Shown here: piece by piece, positions 51,203 through 60,617 of the stretch | How positions within the stretch are numbered: position 1 is the first letter of the stretch | Layout of the letters: each line of letters starts with the position of its first letter | Assembly (NCBI GenBank): GCA_051011115.1 | Contig: JBPCUN010000019.1 | Span: forward strand, 1-64,000 | DNA: 64,000 bases | Reading direction: 5' to 3' | DNA from: Profundicola sp051011115 | Lineage (GTDB): Bacteria > Bacteroidota > Bacteroidia > Flavobacteriales > Weeksellaceae | Translations under genes and position numbers: made by a program | Notes under the pieces: model-generated | Seen by the model: only the letters and a program-made list of their open reading frames with translations | What the model was told of the DNA's origin: nothing | Database searches by the model: none

Positions 51203-52068
51203 AGTTTTACTTTTTTCGAATTAATGATGGATAAGAGTATATAGAGTGATAATGGAATTAGCCCATGAGATAACCTAAATAGGGTATCATGAAGCATGCT
51301 AAAGGCTAAAACTTCAAAATTGTTTAGCACTAGATAGTATGCCATTCTAGCAAATGAGGTAAGGAAACCCCAGAGAATAGCGTAGATTAATGCTGGCTTC
51401 CATAAAAACTTTGTAAACAAAAGAGGAAATATCAAGATGTCTAGCCAACCCACAATGTGTAAGAAAAGTTTAGCTTGAGTCTCATTGACACCAAGTAAAA
51501 TAATAGTCATGTCTATGAATTTACCAGGTGTTGCATAGAATCCTATGGCATAAAGCCCATGACCCGCAAAACAAAGTCCAATAACGATTTTGAGCAATAA
51601 GGCTAATCGCCTTTTCCCAATGTGTTGATTAATCCATATGGGAAACAGGAAACAGGTACCTACTTGTATAGCTCCCTCTATTAACTGTGCAGTGTGATAG
51701 AATTTCTCTTTAAACTCTAAGAATATCACCAGGGCCAATAAGATAGCTCCTATATAGATGATGATGGTGGAAATCTTCTTATAGTAATCTAGGAAAGCTG
51801 TAACACATGCTAATGCAGAAATTATAAATATCCACCCTACAAATAGAATTGAATCATTGATATAAACATCTGTTTGCGGGCTATTGGCGTAGGTTTTCCA
51901 ATCTGTATTTAAGATATTTTCTACAATAGGTTTTAATAGCTGTTGATCCCATAATAAGGTTCTAAAGGGTGCTTCCCAAAATATCAATTGCACGCCCCTG
52001 CCGACGAAGATGCAAATAACTGCTAATAAAAATATATTCGTGAAATAATTAATTTTGAAGGTCCTCAC
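51199..52068 (-). CDS. Hypothetical multi-pass membrane protein coupled to the phosphoesterase
   Basis: 289 residues with about seven or eight hydrophobic helices (near 9-29, 75-92, 97-115, 128-148, 155-180, 200-220, 225-250, 265-283) and no recognised domain. A conserved-looking motif is CFAGHGLYAIG in the middle, followed by HIVGWLDI. It begins with GTG (52066-52068); no nearby ATG is in frame. The stop overlaps the phosphoesterase start (ATGA), so translation is coupled and a shared task at the envelope is likely. I cannot name the function. Confidence 0.72.
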   Translation of the reverse strand: MRTFKINYFTNIFLLAVICIFVGRGVQLIFWEAPFRTLLWDQQLLKPIVENILNTDWKTYANSPQTDVYINDSILFVGWIFIISALACVTAFLDYYKKISTIIIYIGAILLALVIFLEFKEKFYHTAQLIEGAIQVGTCFLFPIWINQHIGKRRLALLLKIVIGLCFAGHGLYAIGFYATPGKFIDMTIILLGVNETQAKLFLHIVGWLDILIFPLLFTKFLWKPALIYAILWGFLTSFARMAYYLVLNNFEVLAFSMLHDTLFRLSHGLIPLSLYILLSIINSKKVKL

Positions 52069-52302
52069 AAAGATTTAATTTGTATAAATTTAAATCAATA
52101 GAAAGACTATCAGTTTATGCTATAGACAATTGTATATTAACCCTATGTCAATAAAATTGAGTAATGTTATCAAATCGTAAAAGCTGTACAATATATTAAA
52201 CTTATCGATAATTAATATATGGGCGTGATCCATTGCACTCTGACACCACTATACTTATATTAATGAAGTATAAGATTTGATTTTAGACAATTGATTAGTA
52301 TA

Positions 52303-52896
52303 TCAATTGTTGATAAAGTTCACCTTATTTTTTAAAGCATCTTTTTGCTCTAAAAACTGTTCCGGGAAGATTGCTCTGGTAGCATTTTCTATGAGGGTAA
52401 CCTCAAAACCTTCTTTCAAAGCATCCATCATCGAATAATACACACAAAAATCTGCAGCCAAACCTACAAAATGAACTTCGGAAACTCCTTTTTCTTTTAA
52501 ATAACCACTCAATCCTGTGGTTTTCAGGTGCCCATTATCAAAAAATCCACTGTAGCTATCAATCTCTGCGTTCATTCCTTTTCTAAAGATTGCTTCTACT
52601 TTTTTAAAGTCTAAATCTTGATGAAATTCTGCTCCATGTGTTCCCTGTACACAATGATCTGGCCACAATACTTGAGGCAACCCATTAAGCTCTGTAGTTG
52701 CATAAGGTTCCATTCCTGGGTGTTGTGATGCAAAACTCTTATGATCTGCTGGATGCCAATCTTGTGTTGCCAATACCAAATCATAATCCTGAATTAGCTT
52801 ATTAATTAACGGTATAATTTCATCACCACCCTCAACAGCTAAACTACCGCCAGGCAAGAAATCATATTGCATATCTATGACAATAAGTGCTTTCAT
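52303..52896 (-). CDS. pncA: Nicotinamidase / pyrazinamidase
   Basis: Converts nicotinamide to nicotinate in NAD salvage. The 197 residues have the isochorismatase-like catalytic triad D8 (VIDMQYDF), K106 (FRKGMN) and C151 (AADFCVYYS). The metal site is D46/H48/H52 in TQDWHPADH. The length and the WPDHCVQGT motif match PncA. It starts 18 bp after the rseP stop and ends a five-gene minus-strand cluster. No terminator was found in the following 234-bp gap. Confidence 0.95.
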   Translation of the reverse strand: MKALIVIDMQYDFLPGGSLAVEGGDEIIPLINKLIQDYDLVLATQDWHPADHKSFASQHPGMEPYATTELNGLPQVLWPDHCVQGTHGAEFHQDLDFKKVEAIFRKGMNAEIDSYSGFFDNGHLKTTGLSGYLKEKGVSEVHFVGLAADFCVYYSMMDALKEGFEVTLIENATRAIFPEQFLEQKDALKNKVNFINN

Positions 52897-52913
52897 AAGA
52901 TCATTTGAATCCG

Positions 52914-54230
52914 TTAATTGAATATAAGATTGAAAATATCATTCCCAAATATAAAGACCATAAGTCCCATAAGGAATATAACGCCTATATATTGCATCAC
53001 CTCCATAAACTTATCACCAGGTTTATGACCTGTCACCATTTCATAAATAGTAAACATCGCATGTCCTCCATCTAATCCTGGGATTGGTAAAATATTCACG
53101 AATGCCAACCATGCAGAAAGCAAGGCCGTAAAACTCCAAAAGAAAGTCCAGTTCCATGCAGAAGGCAACTGTTTGGCAATCCCTATTGGACCAGCCATAT
53201 ATTTAGTAGCTTCACCTTTTAATTTCCATAAGACCTTAAAGGATTGTACTTGATCTGTAATGGTAGAGAATGTTAATTTAACGCCTCTGCTAAGAGATTC
53301 TCCAAGGGTAAATTTTTGAGTGTCTGTAATAGATTCATAATCAAAAGTAGGTATGATACCTACCTTAGCTTCTGCTGGTACTCCTACTACAATCTGTTCT
53401 TCTGTCCCATTTCTATTTACTCCAAATGCAACATCTTGATTGGCACTATTTCTTATGGTCCTCGTAACTTCAACCCAACTATCTACTGGTTTTCCATTGA
53501 GAGAGGTTATGACATCGCCTTTCTTTAACCCTGCCTCTGCGGCCACATATAGGGTGGTATCTAGTTTTACTGGAAATTCAGGTGCTGGAGAAAAGAAACC
53601 ACCTTTCATCTCTAGCATATGTACCAGATCAGAAGTCTTGATTGGTAAATCTACTTCTTCATTTCCGCGTTTGATATTAAGAACACCGCCATCTATTAAA
53701 GCTCTCTTGCTGATTTCACTTAACTTGTCATAATGAATTCCATTTACCCCAATTGGCACGTCACCAGGCTGTAAACCTAAATCCATTTGCGCAGAATCTA
53801 TAGCAATTCCATTTTCTAATTTATTGACGTTCACATAACTTTCTCCATTTTGATAGCTTAAAACTGTGAAGATTACTATCGCTAATACAAGATTTACAAA
53901 TATACCGGCAAGCATAATTATGAGCCTCTGCCAAGCTGGTTTGGACCTAAACTCCCATGGTTGTGCTGGTTTCTTTAATTGCTCGGTATCCATGCTCTCG
54001 TCAACCATCCCTGCAATCTTTACATAACCACCTAAGGGTAACCAACCTATACCGTAAACGGTTTCTCCTATTTTAGTTTTGAATAAGGCAAACTTGACGT
54101 CAAAAAACAAAAAGAATCTCTCTACTTTAGTCTTAAATAACTTGGCCGCTGCAAAATGTCCTCCTTCATGCAACACTACGATGATGGATAATACCAAAAT
54201 CATTTGTGCTGCCTTTATTAATACTTCCAT
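52914..54230 (-). CDS. rseP: RIP metalloprotease RseP (site-2 protease)
   Basis: Intramembrane zinc protease that cleaves anti-sigma factors and leftover signal peptides. 438 residues with the active site HEGGH (H21, E22, H25) in the first helix and the third ligand in ILPIPGLDGGH near residue 375. PDZ domains lie between (~115-290, including LKKGDVITSLNGKPVDSW), with four membrane helices. A possible -7 box (TACTTTTG, minus strand 54262-54255) lies 24 bp before the ATG. Upstream are DUF389 and manC on the same strand. Confidence 0.95.
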   Translation of the reverse strand: MEVLIKAAQMILVLSIIVVLHEGGHFAAAKLFKTKVERFFLFFDVKFALFKTKIGETVYGIGWLPLGGYVKIAGMVDESMDTEQLKKPAQPWEFRSKPAWQRLIIMLAGIFVNLVLAIVIFTVLSYQNGESYVNVNKLENGIAIDSAQMDLGLQPGDVPIGVNGIHYDKLSEISKRALIDGGVLNIKRGNEEVDLPIKTSDLVHMLEMKGGFFSPAPEFPVKLDTTLYVAAEAGLKKGDVITSLNGKPVDSWVEVTRTIRNSANQDVAFGVNRNGTEEQIVVGVPAEAKVGIIPTFDYESITDTQKFTLGESLSRGVKLTFSTITDQVQSFKVLWKLKGEATKYMAGPIGIAKQLPSAWNWTFFWSFTALLSAWLAFVNILPIPGLDGGHAMFTIYEMVTGHKPGDKFMEVMQYIGVIFLMGLMVFIFGNDIFNLIFN

Positions 54231-54254
54231 ATAATGTTTCTAAATTTAAAAGTG

Positions 54255-54262
54255 CAAAAGTA
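54255..54262 (-). promoter_or_regulatory. Possible -7 box of rseP-pncA
   Basis: On the minus strand TACTTTTG matches TAnnTTTG, 24 bp before the rseP ATG, in a 62-bp gap. No -33 TTG was found. Confidence 0.38.
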
Positions 54263-54292
54263 GCGAATTCTTTATTAAGCTAGGTATTCGTT

Positions 54293-55738
54293 CTACTCCT
54301 TAAGGTATTGAATGGTATCTAGTTTTAATCTCGCTTTCAAGTATTCATTGATACGCAACTCATCTTTTGCTCGCTCTTTCTTCTGCTCGGCTGTAAGTGG
54401 GTTTTGTTTCCAAGTTAAAATAAAAGTAGGAATGATATTTTTATCTCCTTTTTTATTGAAGTCTTTATAGTTGAAGACTCCATACCCAAAATGCTGTATT
54501 TCTGGATATTGCCCCTTAAGTTCTGTAGCAATGCTTTGAAATGGTATGGTATCACTATTCAAACGCGCAACTTGGTTTTTAAGCGATTCTATGGTAGAAT
54601 CTTTGGCTTGTATTTCTATTCCAGTGGCTTGATACAATGATCTGACTAATTCTTGACCATCCTTCTGCCAGTTCGTAGTATTATACCCAGCACCTTGATA
54701 AACAGCAAGTCTGGTATTTTTTAAATTGTATTCCTTATCCATTATTTTATTCCAATTATTAATCACTTCACTTGGAATCGTTTCTGTGAGCGTAGAAATT
54801 GTTACAATTTTAATCGAATCATTTTGTGTAATAATTGGATTATTCAGGTTAAAGAATGTATTTTCATAAACAGAGGCTACTTCATTCTTTAAAAATGCTT
54901 GAACTTTTTGATTAAATAACTCTTCATTTATGATATTATAAAAAATAAATGAACTAGGAATCATAGTCAAAAGTGCGATCCCAATGATTAAATAATTAGT
55001 TCTTTTAGCTTGTTGTGCATTTTGATATTTAGCCAAAGGAAATCTGGTGATTTTTATAAAAACATAGGTTGAAATCCCTATAAATATGGAGTTGATAAAG
55101 AATAAATACAAAGCATTAGCCGCTGCAGAAAATCCTGTATATTCTTTGTATCCTATATCTTGAGAACCCATTGCTAATCCATAACCAGCGGTACAAAGTG
55201 GTGGCATTAAGGCCGTAGCGATGGCAACTCCAGCAATTACGTTGGCATTTTTAATTTTAGAACATAGCGCTGCAATTCCTGCAAAACCACCAAACAAGGC
55301 AATCATTACATCTAAACTGGTTGGTTCTATCCTGCCCTGTAGCTGTAAGGTCAAGGATTTTAAGGGGACCAACAAAAAATAGGTGGTAGAGGTAATCAAT
55401 GCTAAAACCACCATAATCGCAAAGTTGATTAAAGACTTTCTTAATGTTTCCCAATCATTTACTGCCACAGAGTATCCAAGCCCTACAATCGGCCCCATTA
55501 GAGGAGATATTAACATGGCTCCAATCACAACCGCTACAGAGTTCGCGTTCAACCCAATAGAAGCCACAATAATAGATGCAATTAATACAAAGGCAGGCAT
55601 ACCTTTAAAGTTGATATTATTTAATATCTCTTCTCTTGCTCTTTGCTTATCTACATTTGAGCTAAGCTCAAAAACACCTTTTATGAAGTCTATTACAGCC
55701 TCTCCTAGGCTAGGAGTTTCATCTTTTTCGTTCTCCAT
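54293..55738 (-). CDS. DUF389 membrane protein (TIGR00271 type)
   Basis: 481 residues. A short cytoplasmic N-terminus leads into the DUF389 core with five or six helices (~48-250). Characteristic motifs are LIASIIVASIGLNANS, VVIGAMLISPLMGPIVGLG and GVAIATALMPPLCTAG. The C-terminal ~200 residues are soluble and charged. The family is of unknown function, perhaps a transporter or sensor. It lies 12 bp after manC, in the same cluster as SprT and rseP. Confidence 0.88.
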   Translation of the reverse strand: MENEKDETPSLGEAVIDFIKGVFELSSNVDKQRAREEILNNINFKGMPAFVLIASIIVASIGLNANSVAVVIGAMLISPLMGPIVGLGYSVAVNDWETLRKSLINFAIMVVLALITSTTYFLLVPLKSLTLQLQGRIEPTSLDVMIALFGGFAGIAALCSKIKNANVIAGVAIATALMPPLCTAGYGLAMGSQDIGYKEYTGFSAAANALYLFFINSIFIGISTYVFIKITRFPLAKYQNAQQAKRTNYLIIGIALLTMIPSSFIFYNIINEELFNQKVQAFLKNEVASVYENTFFNLNNPIITQNDSIKIVTISTLTETIPSEVINNWNKIMDKEYNLKNTRLAVYQGAGYNTTNWQKDGQELVRSLYQATGIEIQAKDSTIESLKNQVARLNSDTIPFQSIATELKGQYPEIQHFGYGVFNYKDFNKKGDKNIIPTFILTWKQNPLTAEQKKERAKDELRINEYLKARLKLDTIQYLKE

Positions 55739-55750
55739 ATAATTCTTTAT

Positions 55751-56836
55751 TTAAACAAATTTCTCCCCACCCTTGGTAAGCTTTAAATCGTTTACAAACT
55801 TTTTCACGGTTTGATCACTAGTGATTGGACACACCAACAAAGCTTCTTTGGTATCCACGATAATAAAGTCTTCTAAACCTTCAATGACCACCGCTTTATC
55901 TTCTAATACATTCACCATATTGCGAGAGGCATCATATAATTTGACTAATTTACCTCTTACTGCATTTTTATCCTTATCTTTTTCGCTATTTTCATAAAGA
56001 GAAGACCATGTACCTAAATCACTCCAACCAAAACTTGAAGGAATTACATACACTTCTTTGTACTTTTCTAAAATCCCAATATCGATTGAAACCCGTTGTA
56101 AGGTTGGGTAAACTTTAGAAATTAATTCACTTTCTTTTACCGTCCCTAACGCATGTTTTACTTCTGCCAACGTTGTATACATATCTGGTAAAAGCTCTTG
56201 AAAAGCATGAATAATGGTTTTTGCCTTCCAAATAAATATTCCTGAGTTCCATAAGAAATCTCCTGATGCTATAAATTGTTCTGCTAAAGCTAAATCAGGT
56301 TTTTCTGTAAAGGTTTTCACTTTTTTTACAGGATCGTCCTCAGATTCCACATACTGTATATAGCCGTATCCTGTATCAGGTCTTGTAGGTTTAATCCCCA
56401 AAGTGTATAAACCATCTTTTTGTTGTAAACTTTCTATTGCAATACCAACTTGTTTTACGAATTTCGAAGGCTCTAAAATCAAATGATCTGATGGGCAGAA
56501 TACAATGTTCGCATCCTCCTGTAGCTTTTCTATTCTCATAGAAGAATATAATACACATGGAGCCGTATTCATCCCTACAGGTTCTACAATGATTTGATCA
56601 TCATGCAATGCGGGGATTTGTTCTTTTACTATATCTTTATATATACGATCTGTTATGACATATACTTTATCTTGGGTGGTGACCTTTAATAATCTTTCGT
56701 AAGTCTGTTGTATTAATGTTTTACCTACACCCAATACGTCATGAAACTGTTTAGGGTAGTCTGACGTGCTCAATGGCCAAAATCTTGTGCCCACACCACC
56801 TGCCATTATTACACAATAAGTATTTGTATCTATCAT
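55751..56836 (-). CDS. manC: Mannose-1-phosphate guanylyltransferase
   Basis: Makes GDP-mannose from mannose-1-phosphate and GTP for polysaccharides or glycoproteins. 361 residues of the nucleotidyltransferase fold: MAGGVGTRFWPLS near 11-23 (nucleotide site), PKQF, VFCPSDHLI (metal Asp), GYGYIQY, FTEKPD and GIFIWKA. It lacks the C-terminal phosphomannose isomerase domain of long ManC/AlgA proteins. Its ATG overlaps the SprT stop by 4 bp (translational coupling). Confidence 0.93.
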   Translation of the reverse strand: MIDTNTYCVIMAGGVGTRFWPLSTSDYPKQFHDVLGVGKTLIQQTYERLLKVTTQDKVYVITDRIYKDIVKEQIPALHDDQIIVEPVGMNTAPCVLYSSMRIEKLQEDANIVFCPSDHLILEPSKFVKQVGIAIESLQQKDGLYTLGIKPTRPDTGYGYIQYVESEDDPVKKVKTFTEKPDLALAEQFIASGDFLWNSGIFIWKAKTIIHAFQELLPDMYTTLAEVKHALGTVKESELISKVYPTLQRVSIDIGILEKYKEVYVIPSSFGWSDLGTWSSLYENSEKDKDKNAVRGKLVKLYDASRNMVNVLEDKAVVIEGLEDFIIVDTKEALLVCPITSDQTVKKFVNDLKLTKGGEKFV

Positions 56837-57435
56837 AGATGTCTATCTTCAATTACCTCATCCACAGGAGCAAGCATATGTATAGTATACCTTTTACTGC
56901 TAGAGATTTCGGTGCAAAGATATCTTATTTTTCTAATGTTTCCTTTTTTGAATATCTTTTCTTTAATTCTAAAAACTGATCCAGAAGGAATATCTCGTAA
57001 TAATAATTGCTCTTTATTCTCTTCTTTTAAGAAATAAGTAGCTAATTCTTTTGATGCATAAAAACTAGCTCTAGGATTGTTGGAAAAATTTAAAAGTAAA
57101 GGTTGCATTGAAATTGGATATAAGTGTGCGCTTTCTCTAATAAGATGCCCAAAACAAAACTTCCATTCATTCCCATGGGGTTTGATGGTATTTCCATACT
57201 TTTCCCTCGCATGTAAATGTGCTATTTCATGGGTGAGCGTAAAAAATGTTAATTCTGGGGACATCCCAATATTCAAGGTAATTTGATGAGTGTTGTGGGC
57301 TAATTTCCTATAATCACCTAGCTTGCTTTCTCTCGCATTTTTGATAACAATTTTTATCTTATACCCCTTACACCATTGATTCAAATAATCTCTAGAGCCA
57401 GGGATCAAATACTTTTGTAGTTCTGCATTAAACAT
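56833..57435 (-). CDS. SprT-like metalloprotease-domain protein
   Basis: 200 residues with the zinc motif HEIAH (H69, E70, H73), a likely third ligand in KPHGNEW (H87) and the following WKFCFGHLI. This is the SprT/Spartan-type fold. Eukaryotic Spartan cleaves DNA-protein crosslinks; the bacterial role is not established. The C-terminal half has basic strands (RIKEKIFKKGNIRKIRY) that could bind nucleic acid, with no Cys4 zinc ribbon visible. First gene of the manC cluster; divergent from mlaE with 52 bp between. Confidence 0.88.
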   Translation of the reverse strand: MFNAELQKYLIPGSRDYLNQWCKGYKIKIVIKNARESKLGDYRKLAHNTHQITLNIGMSPELTFFTLTHEIAHLHAREKYGNTIKPHGNEWKFCFGHLIRESAHLYPISMQPLLLNFSNNPRASFYASKELATYFLKEENKEQLLLRDIPSGSVFRIKEKIFKKGNIRKIRYLCTEISSSKRYTIHMLAPVDEVIEDRHL

Positions 57436-57487
57436 TCGCCTAAAATATTAATTTTACTTGTAATTATAAATAGTTTAATTTAGCAGA

Positions 57488-58246
57488 ATGAATTTCATTA
57501 CCTCATATTTAGAATCTATTGGCAGGTATTTTATGCTGATATTTGATTCATTTAGAATTCCTAAAAATTTAAAGGTATTTCATAAGCTAACGATGAGAGA
57601 GGTTTATGATCTTGGGGTTAATTCTCTCGGTTTGGTAGCGTTTCTATCACTCTTTATGGGAGCTGTTTTAGCCATTCAAATGTATCAAAATTTTAAAGGA
57701 GCAGCAATGCCCATTCCGGATTACTATGTAAGCTATGCGACCAAGGTTGTTTTAGTGTTAGAATTTTCTAGTACGATTGTATGCATCATATTAGCGGGAA
57801 AGGTGGGTTCTTTTATTGCCTCAAGTATTGGAACCATGCGTGCAACAGAGCAAATAGATGCCTTTGAGGTGATGGGGGTTAATGGTGCTAATTTTCTAAT
57901 TTTACCTAAAATTATAGCTTCTTTACTTTTTTATCCTATCTTATTTATGGTTAGTGTGATTATGGGGATAGCAGGTGGGCACCTGGTAGGTTTCGTTACT
58001 GGCCAATGGTCTACCATAGATTTCATAGAAGGATTACAGATGCCCTTTGATCCTTGGTTTTATTGGTATTCTTTGATTAAGATGGAAGTCTTTGCTTTCG
58101 TAATCGCCACAATTCCAGCATATTTTGGTTATTATGTAGATGGAGGAAGTCTAGAAGTCGGTAGATCCAGCACTACTGCGGTGGTATGGACTTGCGTGGT
58201 GATTATAGTTTTAAATCTTGTATTAACGCAGTTACTATTGATATGA
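57488..58246 (+). CDS. mlaE: MlaE-family ABC permease (phospholipid trafficking)
   Basis: 252-residue inner-membrane permease with about five helices. Typical MlaE features: FLSLFMGAVLAIQMYQNF, ARVGSFIASS-like AGKVGSFIASSIGTMRATEQIDAFEVMG (in pieces) and FVIATIPAYFGYYVDGG. It works with the ATPase encoded next (4-bp overlap) in lipid transport between the membranes. The usual MCE-domain mlaD is not in this operon; a small barrel gene follows instead. Confidence 0.93.
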   Translation: MNFITSYLESIGRYFMLIFDSFRIPKNLKVFHKLTMREVYDLGVNSLGLVAFLSLFMGAVLAIQMYQNFKGAAMPIPDYYVSYATKVVLVLEFSSTIVCIILAGKVGSFIASSIGTMRATEQIDAFEVMGVNGANFLILPKIIASLLFYPILFMVSVIMGIAGGHLVGFVTGQWSTIDFIEGLQMPFDPWFYWYSLIKMEVFAFVIATIPAYFGYYVDGGSLEVGRSSTTAVVWTCVVIIVLNLVLTQLLLI

Positions 58247-59013
58247 TAGAAGTAAAAAACTTAAAGAAATCATTTGGTGACACAGAGGTACTGAAGGGAA
58301 TTTCTACTGATTTTGAAAAGGGTAAAACAAGTTTAGTGATAGGATCTTCTGGAGCTGGTAAAACAGTTTTCTTCAAATGTCTTTTGGGAATATTTAAACC
58401 CACCAGTGGAGAAATTATATATGACGGCGATCGATCATCAGAGGATAATAAAGAAAGTATACAAGAAAGAAGAAAAAACATAGGTACAGTATTTCAGTAT
58501 TCTGCTTTATTTGATTTTATGACCGTAGAAGAAAACGTTATGTTTCCTTTAGAAATGTTTTCTAAAATGTCTAATTCAGAAAAAATAGACAGAGCCCATG
58601 AAGTTTTAAAAAGAGTAAACCTTGAAGAAGAATCTTTTAAAAAGTTACCTTCTGAAATTTCTGGGGGAATGAAAAAACGTGTAGCAATTGCCCGTGCGGT
58701 GGTGAACAAACCTAAATATCTCTTTTGTGATGAACCAAATTCTGGTTTAGACCCTAAAACAGCCAATATTATAGATAATCTGATTCATGAAATTACCCAA
58801 GAATATGAAATTACTACCATTATAAACTCTCATGATATGAACTCTGTGTTAGAAATTGGTGAGAAAATAGTATTTCTAAATGATGGTTTGTTGGCTTGGG
58901 AAGGATCCAACAAAGAAATTTTGCATACAGAACAAGAAGATGTAATGAATTTCGTTTATAACTCAGACCTTATGAAGAAAGTGAGACAAGCACTTATTAA
59001 AGAAGGAAAATAA
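58243..59013 (+). CDS. mlaF: MlaF-family ABC ATPase
   Basis: 256 residues from the ATG that overlaps the mlaE stop (ATGA). The upstream in-frame start at 58186 would lie inside mlaE and give an odd N-terminus. Walker A GSSGAGKT (34-41), Q-loop FQYSALF, signature ISGGMKKR, Walker B LFCDEPNSGLDP and switch His in NSHDMNS are all intact. Energises MlaE-dependent lipid transport. Confidence 0.94.
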   Translation: MIEVKNLKKSFGDTEVLKGISTDFEKGKTSLVIGSSGAGKTVFFKCLLGIFKPTSGEIIYDGDRSSEDNKESIQERRKNIGTVFQYSALFDFMTVEENVMFPLEMFSKMSNSEKIDRAHEVLKRVNLEEESFKKLPSEISGGMKKRVAIARAVVNKPKYLFCDEPNSGLDPKTANIIDNLIHEITQEYEITTIINSHDMNSVLEIGEKIVFLNDGLLAWEGSNKEILHTEQEDVMNFVYNSDLMKKVRQALIKEGK

Positions 59014-59085
59014 TTTACCTATTCTTAAAGTTATATATGAAAGAAAGGCAAACTAATTGCATTAAACCTTAAAACAATCAATTAT

Positions 59086-59673
59086 ATGAAACGTTCTCTT
59101 TTATTTTTAGTTTTAATTATTGCTGGATTTGCACAAGCTCAAATAGGAGTAAAAGCTGGGTTAACATACAATGCAGACGATGGATTATACAAATCCGTTG
59201 AAAACACTTATACCAACAAAGGGAAAGGTAGCATGGGATACCATGTAGGTATTTATAAAAAATTCGCTTTAACAGGACTCTATGTACAACCAGAACTTTG
59301 GTATGTAAATTACAAAAATGAATTTGAAAACCAAGCGGGTAAAGATATTGATGTCAAATATAAACGTATAGACCTCCCTATAAGTGTGGGTACTTCTGTA
59401 TTACGATTGGGGTATGTACAAGCTGGTCCTGTTTTCTCATATTACTTTGATGATAAAATAAACATAGATGAAATTTCAGAAATTGAACAGACAGATATTG
59501 CAGTCGCATTGCAATTAGGTGCTGGCCTATCTTTCCAAAACTATGATATTATGCTACGTTATGATTTCCCATTAGGAGATCGTGAAACGAAATGGTTACA
59601 AAATAGTGATTATGAGTTTGTAACAGAAAACTCACCTAAATTATTACATGTAAGTGTTGGGTATAGATTTTAA
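59086..59673 (+). CDS. Small outer-membrane beta-barrel protein
   Basis: 195 residues. A signal peptide (1-18, IAGFAQAQ) precedes a single eight-strand-type barrel: IGVKAGLTYNAD, GYHVGIYKKF, LYVQPELWYVNY, IDLPISVGTSVL and LLHVSVGYRF at the end with the terminal Phe. It belongs to the porin family/OMP_b-brl_2 group (PorT-like in fold). It follows mlaEF on the same strand after 72 bp, so a role in envelope lipid homeostasis is possible but unproven. The stop overlaps the convergent glpR stop. Confidence 0.83.
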   Translation: MKRSLLFLVLIIAGFAQAQIGVKAGLTYNADDGLYKSVENTYTNKGKGSMGYHVGIYKKFALTGLYVQPELWYVNYKNEFENQAGKDIDVKYKRIDLPISVGTSVLRLGYVQAGPVFSYYFDDKINIDEISEIEQTDIAVALQLGAGLSFQNYDIMLRYDFPLGDRETKWLQNSDYEFVTENSPKLLHVSVGYRF

Positions 59674-60434
59674 ACCAATAGAACCTCTACCCCTCTTTCT
59701 TGTATAGCGTGCAGAAAGGCATGATCTATTGGTTTATTGGTAATTAGTATATCTATTTCTTCTATATCGGCTATTTTACCAAAACCTTTTTTATTGATTT
59801 TTGTGGCATCCGCTAATACAACAACCTTGTCGGCTTGGCTCAGCATCGTTTTATTCAGTTGAGCCTCTGCTGCATTGGAGGTACTAATTCCGAAGTTTAA
59901 ATCAATACCATCAACACCTAAAAATAACAAGTGGGCGGAATATTGTTTAATAGCGTTTTCTGCAATAGACCCAATCACAGAACGAGAACTCTTGCGTAAT
60001 TCTCCCCCAATTTGAATGATATTCATCAGCGGATTTTCACCTAAAAGAATCGACACACTTAGCGACGGCGTACACACCGTTAACTGGTTAAAAGATAGAA
60101 GTTCTTGCGCTAAATAATAAACAGTAGTTCCCGACGCAAGAACCAAAAAATCATTCTCAGAGATTAACGAAGTTGCCTTTTTGGCAATTTTTATTTTCTC
60201 ATCTACTTGCAAAGTCTGCTTTTCTAAAATTGGTTTTTCATAAGCGTACAAGTTTCGCTTGCTTACACCACCATGGGTTCTAAACACATAACCTTTTTTC
60301 TCTAGCAAGGTTAAATCCTTGCGTACGGTTACAAGAGACACATCCAACTTATCAGCTAATTCTTTTACGGAAATAAATTCGTTTTCCTCTAAAATTTCTA
60401 TAATCTCAGTATGACGGAGGTTTAATTTTTCCAT
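59670..60434 (-). CDS. glpR: DeoR/GlpR-family transcriptional repressor
   Basis: 254 residues. The N-terminal DeoR winged helix (~5-60) has HTEIIEILEENEFISVKELA and VSLVTVRKDLTLLEKKG with the recognition helix. A DeoR sensor domain (DeoRC, ~75-235) follows, with VLASGTTVYYLAQEL, GGELRKSSRSVIG and VVVLADATK. It is divergent from glpD-glpK-glpF, so it most likely represses glycerol use and senses glycerol-3-phosphate. I start at the ATG 60432-60434; an upstream GTG (60494) would place the start 5' of the promoter. Autoregulation is suggested by the operator in its promoter. Confidence 0.88.
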   Translation of the reverse strand: MEKLNLRHTEIIEILEENEFISVKELADKLDVSLVTVRKDLTLLEKKGYVFRTHGGVSKRNLYAYEKPILEKQTLQVDEKIKIAKKATSLISENDFLVLASGTTVYYLAQELLSFNQLTVCTPSLSVSILLGENPLMNIIQIGGELRKSSRSVIGSIAENAIKQYSAHLLFLGVDGIDLNFGISTSNAAEAQLNKTMLSQADKVVVLADATKINKKGFGKIADIEEIDILITNKPIDHAFLHAIQERGVEVLLV

Positions 60435-60455
60435 TATTGTTAAACAATTATATTT

Positions 60456-60490
60456 CAAATTTAACGAATAGTTTCGTTTTTCTTCGCAAA
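60456..60490 (-). promoter_or_regulatory. Promoter of glpR
   Basis: On the minus strand TTTG (60490-60487) and TAAATTTG (60463-60456) are separated by 23 bp; the -7 box ends 21 bp before the ATG. The inverted repeat operator lies between them. Confidence 0.6.
60463..60478. promoter_or_regulatory. Candidate GlpR operator (inverted repeat)
   Basis: AACGAA-TAGT-TTCGTT is a perfect inverted repeat. TTCG cores are the hallmark of GlpR/DeoR-type sites in other bacteria. It overlaps the glpR promoter spacer. Confidence 0.6.
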
Positions 60491-60617
60491 ACACAGTAAA
60501 ATCTTAAAGAAAATATGATTTTAATTAGGTTATTTTTGCCAAGTTACTTATTATCAAACACATAATTTATTAAATTATAAAATATTCCACCTTTAAATTT
60601 CTACATATCTAATTTAC

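Noticed and set aside
52254..52274. Small inverted repeat CTTATA...TATAAG after pncA
   Set aside because: A six-base AT-rich stem without a T-run is not convincing as a terminator.
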